From Variovorax paradoxus (GTDB taxonomy: Bacteria > Pseudomonadota > Gammaproteobacteria > Burkholderiales > Burkholderiaceae_C): a DNA stretch of 64,000 nt. A program made the position numbers and the translations under genes. Under the pieces are notes generated by a model, which was not told the origin of the DNA, searched no databases, and saw only the letters and a list, made by a program, of their open reading frames with translations. The stretch lies in NCBI RefSeq assembly GCF_018614875.1, contig NZ_JAGGNW010000002.1, forward strand, positions 496,001 through 560,000. Reading direction: 5' to 3'. Position 1 is the first letter of the stretch, and each line of letters opens with the position of its first letter. This document shows positions 9,462 to 19,607 of the stretch, piece by piece.

Positions 9462-10619
9462 TCAGGCCGGCCGGCGACTGCGATCGATGGCCACGCTCAA
9501 GCCGATGGCCACCACCAGCAACGCGAATCCGGCCCAGTTCATCCACGCCGCGGCGTCGTTGGCAAGCAGCCATCCACCCAGCCCGGCGCCGACTGCCTGG
9601 CCGACGTAGATGCCCGAACTGTTCAGCGCCACCGAGCCCGGCGCGAGGGGCGGGGCCAGGCCGACCAGCCGCGCCTGCTGCGCCGAATTGGTTGCGAAGC
9701 AGCCCAGGCCCCAAGGCACGAGCACCACCGCCAGCCACGGGAGCGTACCGGCCCACGGCCACAGAAAGAGGCTGAGCGCGATCAGCGAACTCGTCAGGAG
9801 CACCATGCGGCCCGCGCCCACGCGGTCGATGAACCGGCTCACGAGCATGTTGCCCGCGAGGCCGAACACGCCGAACAGCGCCCACATCAGGCTCAGCGCA
9901 GTGGGGTCCGCGCCGAAGTCCTGCTTCAGGATGGGCCCGAAATAGCTGAACAGGATGAACTGGCCGGCGCCTTGCAGCGCCGTGACCGATACGATGCCCA
10001 TCAGCACCGGGCTGCGCAGCACGCGCGACCAGGCTGCCGCCGTCAGCGCTGCGGGACGAATGCCGCGCGGTAGGGTCAGCCAGATCGATGCTGCGCTTGT
10101 GACGCTCAGCAGCGCAATCGCCATGAAGGCCATGCGCCATCCGAGGTGGCCGCCAATCAGCGCACCGATGGGCAGGCCCAGCACCGAGGCCAGCGACCAA
10201 CCGAGAAAGACGAAAGTCACGGCGCGCCCGCGCTGCTCCGGCGGCACCAGCATGCCGGCGCAGGCAGCGGCCTGCGGCGTGAAGATGGCGGGCGCCACCA
10301 CCGTGAGCATGCGCACCGGCAGCAGGGCGCCAAAACTCGGCATCAGGGCCGCAATGGCATGCCCGGCGGCGTACCAGAGGAGCGTGAGGGCAAGCAGCCG
10401 GCGGCGATCCCAGCCTGCGACGGCTGCCGCCAGCAGCGGCGCACCGAGACACATCACGGCCGCGGCGGCCGTGATCAGCTGCCCGGCTGTCGCAACGGAG
10501 ACGGACAGCGATGCGCTGATTTCATTGAGCGTGCCGGGCACCACCATCACGCCCGTGCCGATCACGAAATTGCCGGCCAGCAGGCCCCAGAGCGCGCCCC
10601 GGGGCGCGGGCCCGCTCAC
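9462..10619 (-). CDS. MFS transporter
   Basis: Major facilitator superfamily membrane transporter of 385 residues with about twelve hydrophobic segments spread over its length. The loop between helices 2 and 3 reads AAAVAGWDRRRLL, the position of the family GxxxDRxGRR-like motif, in degenerate form. The overall pattern resembles YdhP/AraJ-type drug or sugar-derivative exporters. The 133 bp between it and the dehydrogenase downstream contain small GC-rich hairpins but no clear T-run, so co-transcription is possible. The substrate is not known. Confidence 0.88.
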   Translation of the reverse strand: MSGPAPRGALWGLLAGNFVIGTGVMVVPGTLNEISASLSVSVATAGQLITAAAAVMCLGAPLLAAAVAGWDRRRLLALTLLWYAAGHAIAALMPSFGALLPVRMLTVVAPAIFTPQAAACAGMLVPPEQRGRAVTFVFLGWSLASVLGLPIGALIGGHLGWRMAFMAIALLSVTSAASIWLTLPRGIRPAALTAAAWSRVLRSPVLMGIVSVTALQGAGQFILFSYFGPILKQDFGADPTALSLMWALFGVFGLAGNMLVSRFIDRVGAGRMVLLTSSLIALSLFLWPWAGTLPWLAVVLVPWGLGCFATNSAQQARLVGLAPPLAPGSVALNSSGIYVGQAVGAGLGGWLLANDAAAWMNWAGFALLVVAIGLSVAIDRSRRPA

Positions 10620-10679
10620 TGAAGAACCTTCGCCTTCGGCTGCGGTATTCGCCTTGGGGCGGCCCGGCGGCTCATGGAA

Positions 10680-11687
10680 TCACCGGCGAACCTGCAGCGC
10701 GCCGGGGTTCACGATGTTGGTGGGGTTGCCCTTGATGAAGCTCACGACATTGTCGAAAGCCTGGCCAAAATAGCTTTCGTAGCTGTCCTGCTCGACATAG
10801 CCGATGTGCGGCGTGCAGATGCAGTTCTCCAGGCGCAGCAGCGCGTGGCCCTGCAGCGGCGGCTCGCTCTCGAACACGTCGACGGCAGCCAGCCCGGGCC
10901 GGCCGCGGTTGAGCGCAGCGAGCAGGGCATCGGCCTCGACCAGTTCGGCACGGGAGGTGTTGACGAAGAGCGCCGTCGGCTTCATGCGCGAAAGATCCTC
11001 GAGCTTGACCAGGCCGGCGGTTTCCTCGTTGAGCCGCAGATGCACCGACAGCACGTCGGCCGCTGCGAAGAACTCGTGCCGGTTCTGCGCCACCTGGAAG
11101 CCGTCGGAGCGGGCCTTGGCACAGCTTGCCTCGCGCCCCCAGATCACGACCTGCATGCCAAAGGCCTGCCCGTAGCGTGCCACCAGCTGGCCGATGCGAC
11201 CATAGCCCCAGATGCAGAGCGTCTTGCCCTTGAGCACCGAGCCCAGGCCGAAATTGGGCGGCATGGAAGCCGACTTGAGCCCCGATTGCTGCCAAGCCCC
11301 GTGCTTGAGGTTGCTGATGTACTGCGGCAGGCGGCGCATGGCCGCCATGATCAGCGCCCAGGTCAGCTCGGCAGGCGCCTGTGGCGAGCCGGTGCCCTCG
11401 GCCACCGCCACGCCACGCTCCGTGCAGGCCGTGACGTCGATATGGCCGCCCACGCGTCCCGTCTGAGAAATGAGCTTGAGCTTGGGGAGCTTTTCGATCA
11501 GCTGGCGCGAAATATGGGTGCGCTCGCGGATCAGCACGATCACGTCGGCATCCTTCAGCCGAACTGAGAGCTGGCCGATGCCCTTGACCGTGTTGGTGTA
11601 GACCTTGGCCGCGTAGGCGTCCAGCTTGGCAGCGCAGCGCAGCTTGCGCACGGCGTCCTGGTAATCGTCGAGGATCACAATGTTCAT
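10680..11687 (-). CDS. D-2-hydroxyacid dehydrogenase family protein
   Basis: NAD(P)-dependent reductase/dehydrogenase of 335 residues. The Rossmann motif is IWGYGRIGQLVARYGQAFGM (centre of the protein). The catalytic arginine is in VHLRLNEETAGLV, the glutamate in VFESEPPLQ, and the histidine in CTPHIGYVEQDSYE. The start MNIVILDDYQDA is chosen; the open frame continues twenty residues upstream, but that extension (Cys- and Trp-containing) does not look like the family. Neighbours on both sides appear unrelated. The substrate is unknown; glyoxylate/hydroxypyruvate or 3-phosphoglycerate-like acids are the usual range. Confidence 0.92.
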   Translation of the reverse strand: MNIVILDDYQDAVRKLRCAAKLDAYAAKVYTNTVKGIGQLSVRLKDADVIVLIRERTHISRQLIEKLPKLKLISQTGRVGGHIDVTACTERGVAVAEGTGSPQAPAELTWALIMAAMRRLPQYISNLKHGAWQQSGLKSASMPPNFGLGSVLKGKTLCIWGYGRIGQLVARYGQAFGMQVVIWGREASCAKARSDGFQVAQNRHEFFAAADVLSVHLRLNEETAGLVKLEDLSRMKPTALFVNTSRAELVEADALLAALNRGRPGLAAVDVFESEPPLQGHALLRLENCICTPHIGYVEQDSYESYFGQAFDNVVSFIKGNPTNIVNPGALQVRR

Positions 11688-11779
11688 GGCGTGCCATTGT
11701 GCCTCGCAGCATTGGCATGCCGCGCGTGTGAACGTTTGGATACCCACCCCGGATCACGGTCACCGGGGAGTGCACGGGT

Positions 11780-12148
11780 TCAGTGCAGGTGCGTGGAGCG
11801 GGGCGCGGCGCTGACTGCTTCCATCGCCTCGAGTGCCGCCAGCCGGTCGAGCTCGGCGCAAACATCGGCCATTCGGCCCGAAATCACCATGCGGTTGGTG
11901 CTGCGTTTTTCACCCTGCGGGCCGTCGACCACGCGAACGACGCGCAGGGGCCGTACGGGCACCGGTGCCGCCTTGGGGGCAGCCATGTGGGGGCGTGCGG
12001 CACAGGCCGGCCGGACCGCAACGTAGCGCAGGCCGGCGGATACGCTGCCGGTGTCGCGGCGACGCGCACGGCGTGCCGGCAGCAGCCGGCTTGCAAGCGA
12101 TTGCAGCGGCATCCACAAATCAACGATGGCGAGGAGGGCGATTCCCAT
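11780..12148 (-). CDS. Small hypothetical protein next to lexA
   Basis: Predicted 122-residue protein with a hydrophobic N-terminus (GIALLAIVDLWMPLQSLA), an Arg/Ala/Pro-rich middle and a C-terminal helical piece (MVISGRMADVCAELDRLAALEAME). I do not recognise a domain. It is the longest sensible frame in the gap between the dehydrogenase and lexA, and its C-terminal segment looks like a genuine amphipathic helix. It lies downstream of lexA on the same strand, separated by 137 bp, and might be co-transcribed. The function is unknown and the coding status is only probable. Confidence 0.55.
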   Translation of the reverse strand: MGIALLAIVDLWMPLQSLASRLLPARRARRRDTGSVSAGLRYVAVRPACAARPHMAAPKAAPVPVRPLRVVRVVDGPQGEKRSTNRMVISGRMADVCAELDRLAALEAMEAVSAAPRSTHLH

Positions 12149-12285
12149 GTGAACTCCAAAAAAGTCTGAGGTTGAACACAGGCAGGATTTCTTTGACTGG
12201 ACGCAACAGGGTGATGGCGACCAAGCGCCATACGCCCGCCACCTGTTGCGGCCGGATGGGTGCTGCTTTCGGCAGGCCGCGCGGC

Positions 12286-12969
12286 CTACATCAGCATGGT
12301 GTTGCGGATGAGGCCTACCGCCAGGCCTTCGATCTCGAAGGGCTCGCCAGGCTGGACCACGATGGTCGGGTAGTCGGGGTTTTCGGCATGCAGCTCGATG
12401 ACCTGCTTGTTGCGCTTGAGGCGCTTGACCGTGACTTCGTCGCCAAGGCGAGCCACCACGATCTGGCCGTTGCGCGCTTCCTTGGTGGCCTGGACCGCGA
12501 GCAGATCGCCGTCCATGATGCCAGCGTCGCGCATGGACATGCCGCGCACCTTGAGCAGGTAGTCGGGCTGGCGCTGGAACAATGTGTTCTCGACGTAATA
12601 GGTTTGGTCGACGTGTTCCTGCGCCAGGATGGGCGAGCCCGCCGCAACGCGGCCGATCAGAGGCAGCGCGAGCTGCGCCATGCCGGGCAGCGAGAGAGAG
12701 AACTGGCCGCCTTCCCGGTGGCGCGTCTCGTTGAGCGAACGCAGTGCGTCGCCCTTGAGCCGGATGCCGCGCGAGGTGCCGCTGACGAGTTCGATCACGC
12801 CCTTGCGAGCCAGCGCCTGCAGGTGCTCCTCGGCGGCATTGGCCGACTTGAAGCCGAGCTCATTGGCAATTTCGGCCCGCGTGGGCGGAGCGCCGGTGCG
12901 GGCGATGGCGCTCTGGATCAAGTCCAGGATCTGCTGCTGGCGGGCGGTAAGCTTCACGGCGAACTGCAT
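12286..12969 (-). CDS. lexA: LexA repressor
   Basis: Repressor of the SOS DNA-damage response that self-cleaves when stimulated by RecA filaments. The 227 residues comprise an N-terminal winged helix ([16 protein letters not shown]; recognition helix [20 protein letters not shown], about 31-50) and a C-terminal peptidase domain. The cleavage site is A110-G111 in VAAGSP, the nucleophile is S145 in RGMSM, and the general base is K182 in TVKRLKR. Two SOS boxes lie directly upstream (12988-13022), indicating autoregulation. Length and motifs are normal. Confidence 0.98.
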   Translation of the reverse strand: MQFAVKLTARQQQILDLIQSAIARTGAPPTRAEIANELGFKSANAAEEHLQALARKGVIELVSGTSRGIRLKGDALRSLNETRHREGGQFSLSLPGMAQLALPLIGRVAAGSPILAQEHVDQTYYVENTLFQRQPDYLLKVRGMSMRDAGIMDGDLLAVQATKEARNGQIVVARLGDEVTVKRLKRNKQVIELHAENPDYPTIVVQPGEPFEIEGLAVGLIRNTMLM

Positions 12970-12987
12970 ATGTGGTTCCTTGCGGCA

Positions 12988-13003
12988 CTGGCTGAATATC
13001 CAG
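12988..13003. promoter_or_regulatory. LexA (SOS) box, proximal to lexA
   Basis: CTGGCTGAATATCCAG matches the CTG-N10-CAG SOS consensus with an AT-rich centre. It begins 18 bp upstream of the lexA start codon. Confidence 0.85.
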
Positions 13004-13006
13004 TAC

Positions 13007-13022
13007 CTGTATTTTTAACCAG
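13007..13022. promoter_or_regulatory. LexA (SOS) box, distal to lexA and adjacent to the asparaginase gene
   Basis: CTGTATTTTTAACCAG is a closer match to the CTGTATATATATACAG-type operator. Its centre is 19 bp from the first box, and it ends 20 bp before the start codon of the divergent asparaginase gene. Confidence 0.85.
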
Positions 13023-13042
13023 TTTTTAAAAGTTGGCAACCC

Positions 13043-14032
13043 ATGGTTAATTCCCTTTCGCCCAGCCTGCGGCGCGTCGTGGTCCTGGGCACCGGCGGCA
13101 CCATCGCGGGCCGGGCTGCCAGCGGCACCGACAACATCGGCTACACCGCTGGGGAGGTGGGGGTGGCGGATCTGCTCGGCGGCATCGATGCGCCCGCAGG
13201 CCTGGCGCTCGTGGCGGAGCAGGTGGCGCAGCTCGACAGCAAGGACATGGGGTTCGACGTCTGGCTGCAACTCGCGCAGCGATGCGCTTTCTGGCTGGCC
13301 GAGGCTGATGTGGCGGGGGTGGTGATCACGCACGGCACCGACACCATCGAGGAAACGGCTTTCTTCCTTCAGGCAGTGCTTGCACCCGGCAAGCCCGTGG
13401 TGCTGACCTGCGCCATGCGCCCGGCCACCTCGCTCTCGCCCGATGGCCCGCAGAACGTTCGCGATGCCATCGCCGTCGCGGCCACGCCGGCGGCGCGGGG
13501 CGTGACAGTGGTTTGCGCGGGCGCAATCCACAGCGCGCTGGATGTGCAGAAGGTGCACACCTATCGTCCGGACGCGTTTTCATCGGGCGATGCCGGGCCG
13601 GCCGGCTATGTGGAAGAGGGCGCGGTACGGCGCCTGCGCGATTGGCCACAGGCGGCGGGCGCGGTCTCGAAAATTCCTGAAGCGAAGGCCGGCGCGGCAA
13701 TGCGCTGGCCCCGGGTCGAGATCGTCACCAGCCATGCGGGCGTGAGCGGCGCCATCATCGACTTGCTGTTGCAGGAGCGGGCCTCAGGCGCTGCCGAGCC
13801 GGTCCGCGGGCTGGTTCTGGCTGCGACCGGCAATGGCACGGTGCACCACGCGCTCGAGGCTGCTGCCTTGCGGGCGCAGGATGCCGGTGTGGCGGTGCTG
13901 CGCGCCACCCGTTGCGCGAGCGGGCGCATCCTGCCAAGGCCCGACGATCGGCTGCGGGACGCCGGTGCGCTGACGCCCGTCAAGGCGCGTATCGCGTTGA
14001 TGCTGGAATTGCTCGAAACAGCGGCCACCTGA
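13043..14032 (+). CDS. L-asparaginase/glutaminase family protein
   Basis: Hydrolyses asparagine to aspartate and ammonia. The 329-residue protein has both family signatures: VLGTGGTIAG near residues 13-22 (nucleophilic threonine) and ITHGTDTIEETAFF near 94-107 (second catalytic Thr-Asp pair), followed by LTCAMRPATSLSPDGPQNV. The lysine and C-terminal dimer-contact regions also look present. No signal peptide precedes the first motif, so a cytoplasmic location is likely even though the sequence resembles type II enzymes. It is transcribed divergently from lexA with only 73 bp between start codons, and that gap holds both SOS boxes. Confidence 0.93.
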   Translation: MVNSLSPSLRRVVVLGTGGTIAGRAASGTDNIGYTAGEVGVADLLGGIDAPAGLALVAEQVAQLDSKDMGFDVWLQLAQRCAFWLAEADVAGVVITHGTDTIEETAFFLQAVLAPGKPVVLTCAMRPATSLSPDGPQNVRDAIAVAATPAARGVTVVCAGAIHSALDVQKVHTYRPDAFSSGDAGPAGYVEEGAVRRLRDWPQAAGAVSKIPEAKAGAAMRWPRVEIVTSHAGVSGAIIDLLLQERASGAAEPVRGLVLAATGNGTVHHALEAAALRAQDAGVAVLRATRCASGRILPRPDDRLRDAGALTPVKARIALMLELLETAAT

Positions 14033-14062
14033 GCGGCGGCCGCGAACAGCGGATGGAGACGT

Positions 14063-14761
<699 letters not shown>

Positions 14762-14826
14762 TCAGCCCAGGAGCCGTGCAAGGCGGAATCGCTTCGAGGA
14801 TAGCATGCGTGAGCGTGAGAAATTTC

Positions 14827-14848
14827 CGCCGCCACCCTCGGGGCGGCG
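14827..14848 (-). terminator. Possible weak hairpin after kdsB
   Basis: A 7-bp GC stem (CGCCGCC / GGCGGCG) with an 8-nt loop is followed on the minus strand by GAAATTTCT rather than a T-run. It may only partly separate kdsB from adk. Confidence 0.3.
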
Positions 14849-14854
14849 CACTTT

Positions 14855-15628
14855 TCAGTGTGCCGTGCCGGCAGCAAAGACCGCGCGCACGCGCTCGAGG
14901 TCCTCGGGGGTATCGACGCCGGGCCCTGGCGCGGTTTGGCTGACGTGCACCGCGATGCGATGCCCATGCCACAGCGCGCGCAGCTGTTCGAGCGCTTCGG
15001 TAGCCTCGATGGGCGCGGGCGTCAGCGAAGGAAAGCTGCGCACGAAACCGGCGCGGTATCCGTAGATGCCGATGTGCCGCAGCGGTGCCGGGGTGGGCAG
15101 CGCGGACGGCGGCGCACGGTTCGCGGAACCGTCGCGCCACCACGGAATGGGCGCCCGGCTGAAGTACAGCGCATTGCCACGCGCGTCGAGCACCGCCTTC
15201 ACCACGTTCGGGTTAAGGAAGTCGTCGAGCGAATCGATCGCATGGGCCGCCGTGCTCATGGCGGCTTCCGGATGCGTCGCCAGTGCGGAGGCCACGGCGT
15301 CGATGAGCGCGGGATCGATCAGCGGCTCGTCGCCCTGCACGTTGACGACGATGTCGTTGCCGTCCAGGCCCAACTGCTCGCAGGCTTCGGCCAGGCGGTC
15401 GGAGCCGCTGGGATGGTCCTGGCGGGTCAGGATGGCTTCGACGCCATGCTTTCTGCATGCCTCGACGATGGCCGCATCGTCCCCGGCCACCACCACGCGC
15501 ACGGCCGTCGATTTGCTGGCCCGCCGGGCCACGCGCACCACCATGGGCAATCCGGCGATGTCGGCCAGGGGTTTGTTGGGAAGCCGTGTCGAAGCCAGCC
15601 GGGCCGGCACCAGGACGGTAAAGCTCAC
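14855..15628 (-). CDS. kdsB: 3-deoxy-manno-octulosonate cytidylyltransferase
   Basis: Activates Kdo as CMP-Kdo for the lipopolysaccharide inner core. The 257-residue protein starts [24 protein letters not shown], the nucleotide-binding motif of the family (residues 7-20). Further landmarks are [14 protein letters not shown] (about 88-101), [12 protein letters not shown] (about 115-126) and [13 protein letters not shown]. Its start overlaps the stop of the upstream Trm112-like gene by four bases. It is the expected member of the lpxK-Trm112-kdsB order. Confidence 0.97.
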   Translation of the reverse strand: MSFTVLVPARLASTRLPNKPLADIAGLPMVVRVARRASKSTAVRVVVAGDDAAIVEACRKHGVEAILTRQDHPSGSDRLAEACEQLGLDGNDIVVNVQGDEPLIDPALIDAVASALATHPEAAMSTAAHAIDSLDDFLNPNVVKAVLDARGNALYFSRAPIPWWRDGSANRAPPSALPTPAPLRHIGIYGYRAGFVRSFPSLTPAPIEATEALEQLRALWHGHRIAVHVSQTAPGPGVDTPEDLERVRAVFAAGTAH

Positions 15629-15807
15629 AGGCCCAGCTCTTCGTCGGACAGCGTGCGGGCTTCGTTCTCGAGCAGCACGGGAATACCGTCGCGCACCGGG
15701 TAGGCCAGGCGAGCGCTGCGCGAGCAGAGCTCCTGTTTCTCGGCGTTCCAGGTCAGCGGGCCCTTGGTGACGGGGCAGACGAGCAGTTCAAGCAGCTTGG
15801 GATCCAT
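15625..15807 (-). CDS. Trm112 family protein (YcaR-like)
   Basis: A 60-residue cytoplasmic protein beginning [18 protein letters not shown]. One CPVTKG motif is present, but the second cysteine pair of zinc-binding Trm112 proteins is replaced, as in Escherichia coli YcaR. The N-terminus overlaps the lpxK 3' end by 20 bp and the stop overlaps kdsB by four. Its role beside lipopolysaccharide genes is not established; eukaryotic relatives are activating partners of methyltransferases. The frame is open further upstream, but the chosen start fits the family. Confidence 0.9.
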   Translation of the reverse strand: MDPKLLELLVCPVTKGPLTWNAEKQELCSRSARLAYPVRDGIPVLLENEARTLSDEELGL

Positions 15808-16828
15808 CGAGCGATGATAGCTTTGCGTCGAGCGCAGCGAAGAAATCCGGTGACGGTGCGAAGTGCAGCGGCACGGCAAGCGCGTCGGGGGCCTTGGACC
15901 ACAGCTTGACGGCATCTTTTTCGGTGCAGAGGAGGCGGTGTCGGGTGTGGGCAGGGCGCTGCCAGCCGTCGAAATCGTCATGGTCCGGCAGAGCGACTGT
16001 CTCGGAAAGCGTCAGCCCGCGTGCTCGCAGCATTTCGAAGAACGCTTCGGGCCGCGCAATGGCTGCCAGCGCGATCACCGGTTCGCCGGCGAGGGCGTCC
16101 AGTGGCATGCGTTTTCCGTCGCTCGCCACTGCGTCCTGCGCCAGCGCGCGGGTTGCGGTGTAGCCGCCCTCGAATGCGGGGTGCTCTCCACTGTGGAGCA
16201 CCAGGTCGCACCGGCGCGGCCAGCGCTCGCGCAAGGGGCCCGCGGGCAGCCGCCAGCCGTTGCCCACGCCGCGGTCGTCGAACACGCAAATCTCGATATC
16301 GCGCGCAAGCGCCAGGTGCTGCAATCCGTCGTCGCTCACGATGACCTGCGTGGCCGGGTGGCGCGCGAGCAGGGCGCGCGCGGCCTCGATGCGGCGTTGC
16401 GCCACGAACACGGGCGCGCCGGTGGCTCGGCGGATCAGCAGGGGTTCGTCTCCGACATCCCGGGCGTTGCTCTCGGCGAGCACTTCGCGGCAGTCGTCGG
16501 TGCGGCGGCCGTAGCCGCGCGACACCACACCGGCTTGCAGGCCGCGGGCCTGCAGGTGCCGGACCACCGCCATCACGACCGGTGTCTTGCCGGCGCCGCC
16601 GGCGATCACGTTGCCGACCACGATCACCGGCACCTGGACGCGTTCGGTCGGGAGCCAGCCCTTTTGGTAGAGCCAGCGCCGCAGCGCGAAAAGCGCCGCG
16701 TAGAGCAGCGACAGGGGCCACAGCAGGCACGCCAACGCCCCGCGGTGCAGCCAGGCACGCTGCAGCCGCGAGGCCGGCGCACGGGTCGCGCTGGTGGTGC
16801 CGGTGGTGCTGCGGCCCTGCGACGGCAC
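15788..16828 (-). CDS. lpxK: Tetraacyldisaccharide 4'-kinase
   Basis: Phosphorylates the 4' position of the lipid A precursor at the inner membrane. It is a 346-residue protein with an N-terminal hydrophobic anchor ([20 protein letters not shown], about 34-53) and a P-loop [17 protein letters not shown] (about 70-86). The motif [16 protein letters not shown] is typical of LpxK. The start is GTG, directly abutting the exbD stop, so coupling with exbD is likely. The N-terminal 25 residues are Ser/Thr/Arg-rich, and a slightly later start cannot be excluded. Confidence 0.96.
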   Translation of the reverse strand: MPSQGRSTTGTTSATRAPASRLQRAWLHRGALACLLWPLSLLYAALFALRRWLYQKGWLPTERVQVPVIVVGNVIAGGAGKTPVVMAVVRHLQARGLQAGVVSRGYGRRTDDCREVLAESNARDVGDEPLLIRRATGAPVFVAQRRIEAARALLARHPATQVIVSDDGLQHLALARDIEICVFDDRGVGNGWRLPAGPLRERWPRRCDLVLHSGEHPAFEGGYTATRALAQDAVASDGKRMPLDALAGEPVIALAAIARPEAFFEMLRARGLTLSETVALPDHDDFDGWQRPAHTRHRLLCTEKDAVKLWSKAPDALAVPLHFAPSPDFFAALDAKLSSLDGSQAA

Positions 16829-17269
16829 TCAGTGCCCTGCTTGCGCCGTCGACTGGGCTGCGAACGTGATCTGCACCAGGCCCACGCGGCGCGCGGCTTC
16901 CATCACCGTGATCACGGCTTGGTGCGGGCTACTGGCATCGGCGCTGATGATGACCACGCTGTCCTTGCCGCCGGTGGCTGCGGCGCCCAGCGCGGCAGCC
17001 ACGGTGTCGACGTTGCGGTCGGCCACAGGCTTCTTGTTGATCGAATAGCGCCCGTCGGCGGATACCGCAACGATCACTTCCTTGGGATAGTCGCGCTGCG
17101 AATCGACGTCCGCCGTCGGCAGGCGCAACTGCATCTCCGTGAACTTGCTGTAGGTGGTCGACAGCATCAGGAAGATCAGGATGACCAGCAGCACGTCGAT
17201 GAACGGGATCAGGTTGATCTCCGGCTCGTCGCGCGCGCCGTGGCGAAACTGCATGCGGCCGCGGGTCAT
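16829..17269 (-). CDS. exbD: ExbD/TolR-family biopolymer transport protein
   Basis: Peptidoglycan-facing partner of the ExbB proton channel that energises TonB or Tol-type transport. The 146 residues contain one N-terminal membrane helix (INLIPFIDVLLVILIFLML, about 19-37) that includes the essential aspartate in PFIDVLLV, followed by a periplasmic domain. It lies 31 bp after exbB and abuts lpxK. The exbB-exbD-lpxK-kdsB arrangement is common in betaproteobacteria. No tonB gene is present in this window. Confidence 0.95.
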   Translation of the reverse strand: MTRGRMQFRHGARDEPEINLIPFIDVLLVILIFLMLSTTYSKFTEMQLRLPTADVDSQRDYPKEVIVAVSADGRYSINKKPVADRNVDTVAAALGAAATGGKDSVVIISADASSPHQAVITVMEAARRVGLVQITFAAQSTAQAGH

Positions 17270-17300
17270 GGCACGGCTCCGGCAAGCGACGTGAGGGCCA

Positions 17301-17933
<633 letters not shown>

Positions 17934-17938
17934 GGAAT

Positions 17939-17943
17939 CCTCC
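17939..17943 (-). promoter_or_regulatory. Shine-Dalgarno GGAGG deciding the exbB start
   Basis: GGAGG on the minus strand is spaced five bases from TTG at 17933. This favours the internal TTG over the upstream TTG at 17960. Confidence 0.7.
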
Positions 17944-18246
17944 GGCCCCGTAGACTGCAAATGCGCGGCGATTATCCACCGGCGCCGACATTGCCACGCG
18001 GCTTGTTTGCATGTCAGCGAAGACGCACAGATTCTGTGGATAACTTTGTGATTAACCCGCTGCGCAACTCGTCCGGACCCGCATGGGACGGGCCTCCCAT
18101 TAGATCGATTGAATTTTGAGCAGTTCTTTTTTCAATGAAATCAACAGCTTGCACGGCAAACCGTGCACCTGTTCCGCATCGGCGTCGTGGTCCCGAGGCT
18201 CGGCAATCCACTGTGGAAGAGTGGCCGCCGGCCGCACGGGTGTGTT
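17944..18246. other. Divergent intergenic region exbB / xseA
   Basis: About 300 bp without a convincing gene, holding the promoters of two divergent genes. It contains a perfect DnaA-box 9-mer (TGTGGATAA, 18035-18043), a one-mismatch copy in the opposite orientation (TTATCCACC, 17972-17980), and a 7-bp hairpin (TGCACGG / CCGTGCA, 18150-18167). No confident -35/-10 pair was found. Confidence 0.6.
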
Positions 18247-19557
18247 GTGAACCTGCGTGACTCGAATCCCACGCCGGGTCCGCGCATCTGGGCTGTCGGC
18301 GCGCTGTGCCGGGCGATTGCCGACGCGCTCGATGCGCGCTTCAACCCGGTTGCGGTGCGCGGGGAAATTTCCGGCTTTTCGCGCGCGTCGAGCGGGCATT
18401 GTTACTTCGCGCTCAAGGATCCGTCCGGCCAACTGCGCTGTGCAATGTTTCGGCGCGCAGCAGGCTTGCTCGATTTTTCGCCGCGCGACGGCGACCAGGT
18501 AGAGGTGCGCGGACGCCTCGCGGTGTACGAGCCGCGCGGCGATCTGCAGCTGGTGGTCGAAAGCCTTCAACGCGCCGGCCAAGGTGCGCTGTTCGAGCAA
18601 TTCCTGCAACGCAAGGCGCGGCTCGAGGCCGAAGGGCTCTTCGATGCGGAGCGCAAGCGGGCGCTGCCCGTCATGCCGCGTGCGGTGGGCCTCGTGACCT
18701 CGCTCGGCGCTGCGGCGCTGCACGACGTGGTCACGGCGCTGCGGCGCCGCGTGCCGCACATTCCCGTGGTTCTGGCGCCGGCGGCGGTGCAGGGCGCCAA
18801 TGCACCGGCGGAGCTCGTGCGCGCGCTGCAATCCCTTTACACGCTGGAGCCAGCCGTCGACGTGATCCTGCTGGTGCGCGGCGGCGGCTCCATCGAAGAT
18901 CTCTGGGCGTTCAACGATGAAACCCTGGCGCGCACCATCGTTCAAAGCCCGGTTCCGCTGATTTGCGGTGTCGGCCACGAAACCGACTTCACCATCGCCG
19001 ACTTTTGTGCCGACCTGCGCGCGCCCACGCCCACCGCCGCGGCGGAACTCGTCAGCGCGCCCCAGGCAATGTGGCTCGGTGCGCTCGATCTCCTGGGCGA
19101 GCGGCTCGACGGCGCTCTGGGTGGGCGTCTCGACGCGCTGGGGCAGCGCCTGGACCAGGCCGCGGGGCGTTTGGGGCGGCCTTCGACATTGGTGGCGCGC
19201 CAGCAGCTTCGGCTCGCACACCATTCGCAGCGGCTGCGCTATGCGGTGATGTCCAGAACCGAGCGCCTGGCCCATGTCCCGCGGTCGATCTCCGCCGATT
19301 TCCCGCAGAAGCTCGAGCGCGCACTGGCGCAGCGGCGCGACCGGCTGGAGCGCGTGGCCTTGCGGCTGCGGCTGCTCGATCCCGCGCTGGTGCTGCAGCG
19401 CGGCTATGCCTGGCTCACCGGCGCCGACGGACGCGCGATCGTCAGCGCAAGGAAATTGAGTCCGGGCGACGCAGTGGTCGCGCGGCTGTCGGATGGTTCG
19501 GTCGACCTGACCGTGACGCCAGGCAAAACGGGAACGCGTCCGACGCCCGCCCGGTAA
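18247..19557 (+). CDS. xseA: Exodeoxyribonuclease VII large subunit
   Basis: Catalytic subunit of the single-strand-specific exonuclease VII. The 436 residues have an N-terminal OB fold (RIWAVGALCRAIADAL ... VRGEISGFSRASSGHCYFALKD) and the catalytic domain with VILLVRGGGSIEDLWAFNDE and GVGHETDFTIADFCADLRAPTPTAAAE, both diagnostic. The start is GTG at 18247, giving the usual distance to the OB fold; an in-frame ATG at 18163 would add 28 residues with no family resemblance. The small subunit xseB is not in this window. Confidence 0.95.
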   Translation: MNLRDSNPTPGPRIWAVGALCRAIADALDARFNPVAVRGEISGFSRASSGHCYFALKDPSGQLRCAMFRRAAGLLDFSPRDGDQVEVRGRLAVYEPRGDLQLVVESLQRAGQGALFEQFLQRKARLEAEGLFDAERKRALPVMPRAVGLVTSLGAAALHDVVTALRRRVPHIPVVLAPAAVQGANAPAELVRALQSLYTLEPAVDVILLVRGGGSIEDLWAFNDETLARTIVQSPVPLICGVGHETDFTIADFCADLRAPTPTAAAELVSAPQAMWLGALDLLGERLDGALGGRLDALGQRLDQAAGRLGRPSTLVARQQLRLAHHSQRLRYAVMSRTERLAHVPRSISADFPQKLERALAQRRDRLERVALRLRLLDPALVLQRGYAWLTGADGRAIVSARKLSPGDAVVARLSDGSVDLTVTPGKTGTRPTPAR

Positions 19558-19607
19558 TTCCTTTCTAGAATCCTTTATTCCCCACAACCAACCCACGAGA
19601 AAAAACC

